Source of the DNA: Microbispora rosea
GTDB lineage: Bacteria > Actinomycetota > Actinomycetes > Streptosporangiales > Streptosporangiaceae
DNA length: 64,000 nt
NCBI RefSeq assembly: GCF_900156315.1
Contig: NZ_FTNI01000007.1
Span: forward strand, 199,839 to 263,838
Direction of reading: 5' to 3'
The notes under the pieces were generated by a model, which had not been told where the DNA came from, made no database searches, and worked only from the letters and a program-made list of their open reading frames with translations. Positions 53,793 to 61,923 of this stretch are shown one piece after another. The position numbers were made by a program, and so were the translations under genes. Positions within the stretch are counted from its first letter, which is position 1, and every line of letters starts with the position of its first letter.

Positions 53793-55629
53793 GACCGTCG
53801 ACCCCGTGCTCGTGGAGATCGTGGAGGGAACGCTCGCCTCCGTGGAGATGGAGGTGGAGACCGCGATCGCCCGCACCGCCCGCTCGCCGATGATCCGCGA
53901 CGCCCATGACTTCCGTGCGGGCATCCACGACGTGCGGCTGCGCAAGCTGACCGGGCGGTCCTACTCGGCGCTGGTGCAGCCGGTCGTCCGCGACTTCCCG
54001 GTGGACGCGATGCGCCCGGGCGACGTGTTCTTCCACAACGACGTCTACCTGTCCGAGGGGGGCATCGGCCACCTGCCCGACCTCTGCGTGACGGTGCCGG
54101 TCTTCCACGACGGAGACGTCGTCGCGTTCGTCCAGGCGTTCGGCCACCACGACGACATCGGCGGCGCCGTGCCGGGCTCGATGCCGTCGCACGCGCGCAG
54201 CGCGTTCGAAGAGGGCCTGATGGTCCCGCCGATCAAGCTGTGGGACCAGGGCGTGCCCAACCGCGCCGCGCTCACCATCATGACGCGCAACTCCCGGATG
54301 CCCGACTCGCTGGCCGGGGACCTCGACGCGGAGTGCTCGGCCTGCCTCATGGGCGCCCGGCGGCTCGGCGAGCTGTTCGACCGGTACGGCCGGGAGGCGG
54401 TCGAGGCGTGCTTCGACGCGATCATCGGCAAGACGACCGAGACGTTCCGCCGCGAGCTGCTCGCGAAGATCCCCGAGGGTGTGCACGTCTGGGAGGACTA
54501 CGCCGAGCACGACGGCGTGGACGAGCCGCGCCTGCACACCCAGCGGATCACGCTCACCGTCGACCACGCGGCGGACACGCCCCTGACCATCGACTTCACC
54601 GGGACCTCGCCGCAGGCCAAGGGGCCGATCAACCACGCCGGCGACTACGCCGACGGCGTCTTCCTGAAGAAGTGGCTGGCGCCGATCCTGCGCAACCTCG
54701 CCGACACCCCCGAGCGGATGGCCGAGCTCGACGTCAACGAGGGCGTCGTCCCGCTGATCAAGATGGTCTTCCCGGAGAAGGGCACCCTGCTGACGCCGAT
54801 CTTCCCCGCGCCCACCAACGCCCGTACGTTCGTGATCCTGCGCCTGCTCGGCGTGCTGGCGGGCGTGCTGGCCAAGGCGACCGGCGGCCGCATGCCCGCC
54901 GACCAGGAGACCATCCGCTACACCGGCGTGTACGGCGAGTCGGACGACGGGCCCTACCTCATGCGAGAGGTGCTCGGCGGCGGCTCGGGCGGGCGCTGGT
55001 ACGCCGACGGGGAGGACACCATCCACGTGGTGCCCGACAGCCGCAACATCCCGGTGGAGTTCGCCGAGGCACGCTGGCCGTTCCGGGTCGAGCGGCTGGG
55101 CCTGGCCGTGGACAGCGGCGGGCCGGGGGAGTTCCGCGGGGGCCTCGGCTACGACAAGCACATCCGGATGCTGCGGGACGCCTCCTTCATGTCGATCGCC
55201 GACCGCTCGATCCTGTCGTGCTGGGGAGTCAACGGCGGCCGGGCGGGCCGTCGCTTCCAGGTCACCGTGGACGGGGTGGAGATGGAGGGCCTGGTCGACG
55301 ACTTCCCCGTACGCGCCGGGCAGGTCATCCGCATCCGCACGACCGGCGGGGGCGGCTGGGGCTCGCCGTACGACCGGCCGGCCGAGAAGGTGGCCGCCGA
55401 CGTCCGCGACGGGAAGGTCTCGCCCGAGGGCGCGCGTGAGGACTACGGCGTCGTGCTGTCCGTGTCACACGAGGCCGGGGCGGCCGACGAGGTCGTCGTC
55501 GACGTGGAGGCGACCGAGCGCCTGCGGGGGCGCCTGCGGGAGACACGTCCCGCCGCCTTCTTCGACCGCGGCCCGGGATACCCCGCACTCTCCGGCGGCC
55601 TCTCGCACGCGGAGGTGGACACCCTCTGA
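53782..55629 (+). CDS. hyuB: HyuB-type N-methylhydantoinase/oxoprolinase beta subunit
   Basis: A 615-aa protein of the HyuB family: DPVLVEIVEGTLASVEMEVE (about 6-25), NDVYLSEGGIGHLPDLCVTV (about 87-106), FGHHDDIGGAVPGSMP and GPGEFRGGLGYDKHIRML near 450. The ATG at 53782 lies inside the hyuA stop region (11-bp overlap), so the subunits are coupled. The C-terminal 120 residues are less conserved. Nothing nearby identifies the amide substrate. Confidence 0.92.
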   Translation: MTDRTVDPVLVEIVEGTLASVEMEVETAIARTARSPMIRDAHDFRAGIHDVRLRKLTGRSYSALVQPVVRDFPVDAMRPGDVFFHNDVYLSEGGIGHLPDLCVTVPVFHDGDVVAFVQAFGHHDDIGGAVPGSMPSHARSAFEEGLMVPPIKLWDQGVPNRAALTIMTRNSRMPDSLAGDLDAECSACLMGARRLGELFDRYGREAVEACFDAIIGKTTETFRRELLAKIPEGVHVWEDYAEHDGVDEPRLHTQRITLTVDHAADTPLTIDFTGTSPQAKGPINHAGDYADGVFLKKWLAPILRNLADTPERMAELDVNEGVVPLIKMVFPEKGTLLTPIFPAPTNARTFVILRLLGVLAGVLAKATGGRMPADQETIRYTGVYGESDDGPYLMREVLGGGSGGRWYADGEDTIHVVPDSRNIPVEFAEARWPFRVERLGLAVDSGGPGEFRGGLGYDKHIRMLRDASFMSIADRSILSCWGVNGGRAGRRFQVTVDGVEMEGLVDDFPVRAGQVIRIRTTGGGGWGSPYDRPAEKVAADVRDGKVSPEGAREDYGVVLSVSHEAGAADEVVVDVEATERLRGRLRETRPAAFFDRGPGYPALSGGLSHAEVDTL

Positions 55630-55751
55630 CGCGCCGCTCGTCCCGGCTTCACCGTGTCGCGGCCCCGGCGCTCCGCCACCGGTGCGGTGATTGGCGGCGG
55701 CGTGCGCGGGTAGCCGTTCAGTAATGGCACAAACGGGATGGTGAGTTACAA

Positions 55752-55907
55752 ATGGCATCTATCGTCCAGCGCATCAGGGAATACCTGCAGACTCCCAAGG
55801 GTCGCGAGAACGTCGACAAGGCCAAGACCATGGCGCGCGACCCGGAGAACCGGCAGCGGCTGCGCCGGCTGATGGACCAGTGGCGCGGCCACCGCACGCA
55901 CCACTGA
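55752..55907 (+). CDS. Small conserved actinobacterial protein
   Basis: A 51-aa basic helical protein, ATG 55752, TGA 55905-55907, with GGTGAG 7 nt upstream. It reads MASIVQRIREYLQTPKGREN at the start, then KAKTMARDPENRQRLRRLMD and ends WRGHRTHH. The pattern (short helix, PKGRENVDKAKTMARDPENR) is of a family of 50-60 aa proteins in Streptomyces and relatives with no known function. Short genes like this are easily missed. It sits alone, 156 bp before the CoA-transferase gene. Confidence 0.75.
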   Translation: MASIVQRIREYLQTPKGRENVDKAKTMARDPENRQRLRRLMDQWRGHRTHH

Positions 55908-56063
55908 CGCGGCGGATCTACCCGGCGTTCCCGGTTCGGAGGGGCCGTGCCGTACGGGCGGCCGGGAGCGCGGATCGGGCTGTCACTCCGGCGGGGTGAT
56001 TTGGCAGGCTTGCCAGTGGAGACCGAAGGACGTTCTCCTTAGCGACCCCCGTGGAGGCTGGCC

Positions 56064-57245
56064 GTGCAGGGACCTCTCAGCGGCATCGTCGTCCTTGATC
56101 TGTCCCGGGCCCTCGCCGGGCCGCACTGCGCGCAGATGCTCGGCGACCTGGGCGCCCATGTGATCAAGGTGGAGCACCCGTCGGGAGACGAGTCGCGCGG
56201 ATGGGGCACCTTCGTCGGCCCGGAGCACGACATATCCACGTACTTCCTCGCGGCCAACCGCAACAAGCGGTCGATCACGGTGGACATGAAGTCCGCGGAG
56301 GGCCGCGACCTGATCGAGCGGCTCGTACGGCAGAGCGACGTGCTGGTGGAGAACTTCCGCACCGGCGTGCTCGACCGCCTCGGATTCTCCATCCAGCGCC
56401 TGCACGCGCTCAACCCCCGACTGGTGATCCTGTCCATCACCGGGTTCGGCCACGACGGTCCCGAGGGCGGACGGCCGGGATACGACCAGATCGCCCAGGG
56501 GGAGGCCGGGCTGATGTCGCTGACCGGGCCCTCGCCCGACGAGCCCTACCGGGTCGGGGCCTCGATCGCCGACCTGCTCGCGGGCATCCACGGCGCGTAC
56601 GGTGTGGTCGCGGCCCTGTACGAGCGCGAGCGCACGGGTCGCGGGACGGTCGTCAGGACGTCCCTGCTGGCGTCGGTGGTCGGTGTGCACTCCTACCACG
56701 GCACCGCCTGGACCGTCGGCGGCACGGTGCCGAAGGCGGGCGGCAACCATCACGCCTCCATCGCCCCGTACGGCGCCTTCCGTTGCGCCGACGGCATGAT
56801 CCAGATCGCGGTCGCCAACGACGGGCAGTGGCGCAAGGTCGCCCAGCTACTGGACATTGATCCCGAAATGCCGAAATATGCGACAAACAGGCATAGGTTC
56901 GCTCATCGGGAAGAGCTGATCGCCGAGATGGAGAAGGCGCTGGCGGCACACGACCGCGAGCACTGGCTGGCGGCGCTGCGGGAGATCGGCGTGCCCGCGG
57001 GCGCGATCCGGTCGATCGACGAGGTGTACGCCTGGGAGCAGGTCCGGTCGCAGGGCCTGATCGTCACCGTCGACCATCCCGTGCTCGGCCCTATCGAACT
57101 GCCCGGCCCGGCGCTCCGCTTCGACCGCGGCGATCAGCCGGGGACATCGGCGACCGGCGAGGGGCACGCGGCGCCCCCCGCCCTGGGCCAGGACAACGAC
57201 GCCGTGCTCGACTGGCTGGCCGAACGGGAGCGGCGGTCGCCATGA
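56064..57245 (+). CDS. Class III CoA-transferase (CaiB/BaiF family)
   Basis: A 393-aa enzyme (GTG 56064, GGAGG 6 nt upstream). GIVVLDLSRALAGPHCAQML (about 7-26), HVIKVEHPSGDESRGW and GYDQIAQGEAGLMSLTG (nucleophile Asp141 by count) are the family motifs, as is GVPAGAIRSIDEVY. It moves CoA between carboxylic acids via an aspartyl-CoA intermediate. The stop overlaps the carboxyltransferase start (ATGA), so the two act together or in sequence. Upstream, GGCAGGCTTGCC (56001-56012) is a small palindrome. Confidence 0.92.
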   Translation: MQGPLSGIVVLDLSRALAGPHCAQMLGDLGAHVIKVEHPSGDESRGWGTFVGPEHDISTYFLAANRNKRSITVDMKSAEGRDLIERLVRQSDVLVENFRTGVLDRLGFSIQRLHALNPRLVILSITGFGHDGPEGGRPGYDQIAQGEAGLMSLTGPSPDEPYRVGASIADLLAGIHGAYGVVAALYERERTGRGTVVRTSLLASVVGVHSYHGTAWTVGGTVPKAGGNHHASIAPYGAFRCADGMIQIAVANDGQWRKVAQLLDIDPEMPKYATNRHRFAHREELIAEMEKALAAHDREHWLAALREIGVPAGAIRSIDEVYAWEQVRSQGLIVTVDHPVLGPIELPGPALRFDRGDQPGTSATGEGHAAPPALGQDNDAVLDWLAERERRSP

Positions 57246-58744
57246 ACGAAGGCGACGCGGCCAGGCCGGACGCGCGGTCGCTGATCGCGCGGATGCTCGA
57301 CCCGCACTCGTGGAAGTCGTGGGACGAGCCCCCGCGGGACCGGGCCGAGCCAGGGTCGGCGTACGCCGCCGAACTCGCCCGCGTCCGGGCCACAACGGGC
57401 TACGACGAGTCGGTCGTCACCGGCGAGGGCACGCTGGACGGACGCCGGGTGGCCGTCGTCGCCTGCGAGTTCTCCTTCCTGGCCGGCTCGATCGGGGTGG
57501 CGGCGACCGAGCGGCTCGTCCGGGCCGTCGAGCGGGCCACCGCCGAGCGCCTGCCGCTGCTCGCCGCCCCCGCCAGCGGCGGCACCCGCATGCAGGAGGG
57601 CGCGCTGGCCTTCACCCAGATGGTGAAGATCACCGCGGCGGTCGCCACCCACCGCGCCGCCGGACTGCCGTACGTCGTCTACCTGCGCCATCCCACGACG
57701 GGCGGGGTGCTTGCTTCGTGGGGCTCGCTCGGGCACGTGACGGCCGCGGAGCCCGGCGCGCTCATCGGCTTCCTCGGGCCACGGGTGTTCGAGTCGCTGC
57801 ACGGCTACCCGTTCCCCCAGGGAGTCCAGGTCGCGGAGAACCTGTACGCCCACGGGCTGGTCGACGCCGTGGTCTCGGCCGAGGACGCGCGGACGATGGC
57901 CATCCGGGCGCTGGATGTGCTCTGCGCCCCGCGCGAGGGGCTGGAGCCGGGCCGGGAACCCGAGGAGGCGGCCGAACCCGTACCGGCGTGGGAGGCCATC
58001 ACCCGCTCGCGCCGCGACGATCGCCCCGGAGTGCGCGACCTGCTCGAATTCGGCGCACGGGACGTGACTCCGCTGCAGGGCACCGGCACGGGGCAGCGCG
58101 ATTCCCGCCTGCTGCTGGCGCTGGCCAGATTCGGCGCCGCGCCCGCCGTGGTCCTCGGCCAGGACCGGCGGCGCGAGCGGGCGGGCAGCACGCTCGGCCC
58201 GGCCGGGCTGCGGGTCGCCAGGCGTGGCATGCGCCTTGCCGCCGAACTGCGCCTGCCGCTGGTCACGGTCGTCGACACTCGCGGGGCGGAGTTGTCGAAG
58301 GCGGCCGAGGAAGGCGGCCTGGCCGCCGAGATCGCCCGCTGCCTGGCCGACCTCGTCATGCTCGACGCGCCGACCGTGTGCGTGCTGCTGGGGGAGGGCG
58401 CGGGCGGTGGCGCGCTGGCCCTGCTGCCGGCCGACCGGGTCGTCTGCGCGCAGCACGCCTGGCTGTCGCCGCTCCCACCGGAGGGCGCGTCGGCGTTGCT
58501 CTACCGGACCGTCGACTTCGCCCCGGAGATCGCCGCCGCCCAGGGCGTACGCGCCGCCGACCTGCGGCGGAACGGCATCGTGGACAGGATCGTGCCGGAA
58601 CGGCCGGACGCGGCGTACGAGCCGGAGGAGTTCTGCCGCAGGGTCGGCCGCACGCTCGAACACGAGATCGCGTGCCTGCTGGACCGCCCGGCGGCGGAGC
58701 GGACGGCGGCCCGCCTCGCCCGCTACCGGTCGCTCGGCTCGTGA
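57242..58744 (+). CDS. Fused AccD/AccA-type acyl-CoA carboxyltransferase
   Basis: A 500-aa carboxyltransferase (ATG 57242). The N-terminal half is AccD-like (VVACEFSFLAGSIGVAATER, PASGGTRMQEGALAFTQMVK) and the C-terminal half AccA-like (LLGEGAGGGALALLPADRVV, about 386-405; HAWLSPLPPEGASALLYRT). Such fusions carry the transcarboxylase step of biotin-dependent carboxylases. No biotin carboxylase/BCCP subunit is in the window. With the CoA-transferase it might form a CoA-ester (de)carboxylation module. It overlaps by 22 bp, convergently, the next minus-strand gene. Confidence 0.87.
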   Translation: MNEGDAARPDARSLIARMLDPHSWKSWDEPPRDRAEPGSAYAAELARVRATTGYDESVVTGEGTLDGRRVAVVACEFSFLAGSIGVAATERLVRAVERATAERLPLLAAPASGGTRMQEGALAFTQMVKITAAVATHRAAGLPYVVYLRHPTTGGVLASWGSLGHVTAAEPGALIGFLGPRVFESLHGYPFPQGVQVAENLYAHGLVDAVVSAEDARTMAIRALDVLCAPREGLEPGREPEEAAEPVPAWEAITRSRRDDRPGVRDLLEFGARDVTPLQGTGTGQRDSRLLLALARFGAAPAVVLGQDRRRERAGSTLGPAGLRVARRGMRLAAELRLPLVTVVDTRGAELSKAAEEGGLAAEIARCLADLVMLDAPTVCVLLGEGAGGGALALLPADRVVCAQHAWLSPLPPEGASALLYRTVDFAPEIAAAQGVRAADLRRNGIVDRIVPERPDAAYEPEEFCRRVGRTLEHEIACLLDRPAAERTAARLARYRSLGS

Positions 58745-59175
58745 CCGTCCGGCCGGTCAGCGGTGAGCGGTACCGGCACGCGCTCCACCCGGATCGCGTG
58801 GACCTCGTCGCGGGGCACGACCACCTCGTAGGCGCCGTGGTCCACCAGCCAGTAGCCGAGCGCCTCGGCCTTCAGGCCGTCGTGGCCGGTGTAGGCGATG
58901 TGCAGGCCGCCCTCCCCGCCGTCGCCGCCGTCGTCCTCGTCCAGCACGAGGCACGGCTCGCCGCCGAACGCCCCGACCGTACGCAGCAGGGTCAGCCGAT
59001 CCAGCACGGCCCGGCTCACCCGCAGCCGCCAGTAGCCGCCCGCGGCGGTGAACCCCTCCTGCGGCGTCTCGCTGAACAGCACCACGTCGTCGCCGCCGGG
59101 CCCGACCGCGGCGGCGTAGTCCCGCTCGCGGTAGCGGGCGACGAATCCCAGGCCGACCGGCTCGATCTCGCTCAT
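58723..59175 (-). CDS. Uncharacterised protein, end of the TrkA_N-RyR operon
   Basis: A 150-aa acidic protein, ATG 59175 overlapping the stop of the preceding gene (ATGA). I do not recognise the family. It has a predicted mixed alpha/beta pattern (FVARYRERDYAAAVGPGGDD, GYWRLRVSRAVLDRLTLLRT) and an Asp/Gly run (DEDDGGDGGEGG, about 96-107), then VVPRDEVHAIRVERV. No signal peptide or membrane helix. A longer frame upstream is shadow. It is the last gene of a six-gene tight minus-strand unit. Confidence 0.6.
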   Translation of the reverse strand: MSEIEPVGLGFVARYRERDYAAAVGPGGDDVVLFSETPQEGFTAAGGYWRLRVSRAVLDRLTLLRTVGAFGGEPCLVLDEDDGGDGGEGGLHIAYTGHDGLKAEALGYWLVDHGAYEVVVPRDEVHAIRVERVPVPLTADRPDGHEPSDR

Positions 59176-59630
59176 CGCGCCGGCCGCCAGGTCAGGCCGT
59201 CGTACCCGGCGAACGGACGCTCCCCGCCCCCGGTGAGATGGACGATCTCCGCGCCCGCGGGGATCGGCATGGGCATCGTGTGGAACTGCGGCACCACCTG
59301 CTCGCGCGAGGCGGTGAAGCCGTTCCCCGTGAAGGGCGGTGCATCGCTCCAATCACCGCCCATGTGCGGGCCGTACGGGACGACGTAGGTGTCGATGTCC
59401 CGCGCGTCCCAGCGCATGATGTACAGCTCGGGCACGTCCGGCGTCAGCTCCGATCCGTCGAAGCACAGGTCGAGGGCCTCGACGAGCGCGGCGGGAGTGG
59501 TGAGACGGTCGCAGTCCTGCACCCGGTAGACGTAACCGGAGATGATCGTGCGACGCCCCGACAGGTACGGCACGAGCAGCCGCGGCGGAACCACCTTCTG
59601 CATCCGCGTCCTGCGTCCCGGCTCGCTCAT
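59172..59630 (-). CDS. Uncharacterised protein
   Basis: A 152-aa protein I do not recognise. It starts with a basic N terminus, has ISGYVYRVQDCDRLTTPAAL (about 30-49), PELYIMRWDARDIDTYVVPYG and an ending with FAGYDGLTWRPAR. It is Gly- and Trp-rich, probably soluble. It is 10 bp after the nitrilase gene and overlaps the next gene by ATGA, so it is part of the same transcript. Confidence 0.6.
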   Translation of the reverse strand: MSEPGRRTRMQKVVPPRLLVPYLSGRRTIISGYVYRVQDCDRLTTPAALVEALDLCFDGSELTPDVPELYIMRWDARDIDTYVVPYGPHMGGDWSDAPPFTGNGFTASREQVVPQFHTMPMPIPAGAEIVHLTGGGERPFAGYDGLTWRPAR

Positions 59631-59640
59631 GGGGCCAAGT

Positions 59641-60432
59641 TTACGATCTGCCGACTCCGAGCCGGCGGTGTTCGAGCGAGGGGAGGGTGGCGCGCGCGGT
59701 CTCGGTCCACGCCGTGTCGATCTCCGCGATCAGCACGCCGGGGCCCGTGCCCAGGTCATGCCGGGCGACGCCCATCGGGTCGACGAGCATGCTGCGCCCG
59801 ACACCGAACCCGTCCGGTATGGCGGGATTAGGTGCTTGACCGACCGCGATGGTCCAGGTGGTGTTCTCGATGGCCCTGGCCCTGACCAGGGTCGTCCAAT
59901 GGTCCTCCTTCAGCGGGCCCGAGCCCCAGGCGGCGATCACGGCGAAGGTGTCCGCGCCTCGGTCGACAAGCGCGCGGGCCAGTTCGGGGAAGCGGACGTC
60001 GTAACAGGTGATCAGGCCGATCCTGAGCCCGGCCAGCTCCACGACCTCCGGCGCGTCCCCCGGCGCGACCAGCTTCGACTCCTTCGCGCCGAAGGAGTCG
60101 AACAGGTGAATCTTGCGGTAGGCCGCGGCGAGCGAGCCGTCCTCCCGCAGGGCGACGGCCGTGTTCCAGACCCTGCCGTCCGCGGCGGGCTCGAAGACAC
60201 CGGCGATGACGGCCGTGCCGTGCTCGCGCGCGGCCTCGGCCAGGCCGGTGACGAACGGACCGTCGAGGGGCTGGGCCGTCTCGAGGATCCCCGGACCGAA
60301 CCGGGAGAGCGTCGCCTCGGGAAACACGGCGAGATCCGCCCCCCGCGCCCGTGCGAGGGCGTCACGGACTGTCGAGAGGTTGGTCTCCGGGTCGTGGGCG
60401 ACGGGGATCTGGCACAGCGCTACACGGGTCAC
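59641..60432 (-). CDS. Nitrilase/omega-amidase-type carbon-nitrogen hydrolase
   Basis: A 263-aa enzyme of the carbon-nitrogen hydrolase superfamily. Catalytic triad Glu39 (VFPEATLSR), Lys107 (YRKIHLFDS) and Cys143 (GLITCYDVRFPE) are all present. Members of this branch hydrolyse omega-amides or deaminated glutathione. Starts at ATG 60432; the DUF418 gene upstream ends 71 bp inside it. Confidence 0.92.
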   Translation of the reverse strand: MTRVALCQIPVAHDPETNLSTVRDALARARGADLAVFPEATLSRFGPGILETAQPLDGPFVTGLAEAAREHGTAVIAGVFEPAADGRVWNTAVALREDGSLAAAYRKIHLFDSFGAKESKLVAPGDAPEVVELAGLRIGLITCYDVRFPELARALVDRGADTFAVIAAWGSGPLKEDHWTTLVRARAIENTTWTIAVGQAPNPAIPDGFGVGRSMLVDPMGVARHDLGTGPGVLIAEIDTAWTETARATLPSLEHRRLGVGRS

Positions 60433-61417
60433 GGATCACAGTCTGCCCGGTCGCCGGCATGCCCGACCAGGTGCCCCACCAGGTGCCCCGGGAGGTGCCC
60501 CACCACGTGAGCGTGCGCCACACCCACTCCAGCGGGCCGTACCGGTGCCGGGCGAGCCACCACCTGCAGAAGACCGCCTGCGCGGCGACGGTGACGACGG
60601 CGAGCACCACGACGGCGGCCCCCGTCCGGTCGGCCTCCAGAAGCGGCATCGCCACCACGATCACCGTCGTGCCCGTCACGTAGTTGGTCAGCGTCATCCG
60701 GCCCAGCGCCTCGAACACCGTCGTATGACGGGCCACCAGCAGGAACGCCGTCGCGTACGCCGCCGCGCCGCACAGCGCCGCCGCCTGGTAGACCCCGCCG
60801 CCGGGCGGCGCGTGGTTCCACCACCAGGTCAGCCCGGCCGCGAGCAGGGCCGCCGTCGCGCACACGGCGCCGAGTAACGGCCCGCTGCCCAGGCCGTCGG
60901 CCCCGGCAAGACGCCCGGTCGCCCTCCTCGCCTCCGCATCCGGGGCGGCCGCCAGGCCGAGCAGGAACAGCGCGGTGATCAGCACGTACGGATGGGGGTC
61001 GAGCACGGAGGCGACCAGGACGCCGCAGCCCACCAGCAGCACGGCCGCCCGGGGCAGCAGGCTCGCCGGAAGCAGGACGGCCACCCCCAGCAGCGCGTAC
61101 GGCAGCAGCACCTCGCCGGGGTCGATCAGGATGTGCGCCGCGCCCAGCGCCGCGAGCACGGCCAGGCGCCGCAGCATGACGAGGCGCGGACGCCGCGTGC
61201 GCAGCCGTGCCGAGCGCAGGAACAGCGCGAAGGACAACCCGAACAGGAACGCGAACATCGGGTAGAAGCGGCTCTGGAACAGGTTCACCATCACCCAGTC
61301 CAGCGAGGTCGGCCCGTGCCGCACCCTCTGCTGCCAGGCGTTGACCAGCATGATCCCGCACACCGCGAACCCGCGCAGCGCGTCGACCCGCCGGATCCTG
61401 CCCCCCGTGACGTTCAC
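60362..61417 (-). CDS. DUF418 family membrane protein with repeat-extended C terminus
   Basis: A 351-aa membrane protein. GRIRRVDALRGFAVCGIMLV (about 6-25) and FQSRFYPMFAFLFGLSFALF (about 47-66) are DUF418/YeiB signatures, with about eight membrane helices. After the usual end (PLEWVWRTLTWW, about 294-305), the protein continues as GTSRGTWWGTWSG, coded by a four-copy 12-bp repeat, and a tail reading 71 bp into the nitrilase gene in another frame. This tail is probably a product of repeat slippage and not a functional domain. Transport function of the family is unproven. Confidence 0.82.
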   Translation of the reverse strand: MNVTGGRIRRVDALRGFAVCGIMLVNAWQQRVRHGPTSLDWVMVNLFQSRFYPMFAFLFGLSFALFLRSARLRTRRPRLVMLRRLAVLAALGAAHILIDPGEVLLPYALLGVAVLLPASLLPRAAVLLVGCGVLVASVLDPHPYVLITALFLLGLAAAPDAEARRATGRLAGADGLGSGPLLGAVCATAALLAAGLTWWWNHAPPGGGVYQAAALCGAAAYATAFLLVARHTTVFEALGRMTLTNYVTGTTVIVVAMPLLEADRTGAAVVVLAVVTVAAQAVFCRWWLARHRYGPLEWVWRTLTWWGTSRGTWWGTWSGMPATGQTVIRDPCSAVPDPRRPRPGDQPLDSP

Positions 61418-61433
61418 CCGCAGTCCCTTCCCG

Positions 61434-61919
61434 TCAGTCCCTTCGAGAGCCGGGCGGCCAGAGCACCAGCACCCGCATCTCCTGCTCGCGGGCGTGCGCG
61501 ACGACGTCGGCCGTGCCGCCGAACCCGCGTGCCGGCAACCCGTCCCAGACGGCGAGCAACTCGTCCGCCCGCTCCAGCATGAAGACCGAGGCGGCCATGT
61601 ACGCCACCGGCTCCGGCCGTTCGAACGGCATCCTGTGCACGTGCCGCGCCAGCGTCAGCAGGTCGTCGTATCCCGCCCGGGCCGCACGCGGCAGGCTCTC
61701 CCGATATCCGGCGGCGGGCACGATCACGTCCAGCTCGCCGCCGGCCCGCAGCACCTCCCGGGCGAAGAGCTGGTCCGCCCCCTCGGCCAGGCAGGACAGG
61801 CCCACCAGCGGCCGATCCCGGCCGGCGAGGACGGCACGCAGGGCGCGGCGGACCCGGACCGCCGTGTCCCTGGGCAGGCCCCGGTGGCCGGTGAACGCGA
61901 TCGTGGGCACCCCCCTCAC
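61434..61919 (-). CDS. SLOG-fold (YspA/DUF1273-like) protein
   Basis: A 161-aa protein with Rossmann-type SLOG features: TIAFTGHRGLPRDTAVRVRR (about 6-25), LVGLSCLAEGADQLFAREVL (about 38-57, AEGAD), LDVIVPAAGYRE and MAASVFMLERADELLAVWDG (about 108-127). SLOG domains bind or generate nucleotide-derived signals and are enriched in conflict systems. It starts 4 bp after the TrkA_N-RyR gene, so the two are surely co-expressed. Confidence 0.82.
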   Translation of the reverse strand: MRGVPTIAFTGHRGLPRDTAVRVRRALRAVLAGRDRPLVGLSCLAEGADQLFAREVLRAGGELDVIVPAAGYRESLPRAARAGYDDLLTLARHVHRMPFERPEPVAYMAASVFMLERADELLAVWDGLPARGFGGTADVVAHAREQEMRVLVLWPPGSRRD

Positions 61920-61923
61920 TCGC

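Noticed and set aside
61434-61919. DprA or lysine decarboxylase-like (LOG) enzyme
   Set aside because: The FTGHRG and AEGAD pattern fits the YspA/DUF1273 branch; PGGxGTxxE of LOG enzymes is absent.
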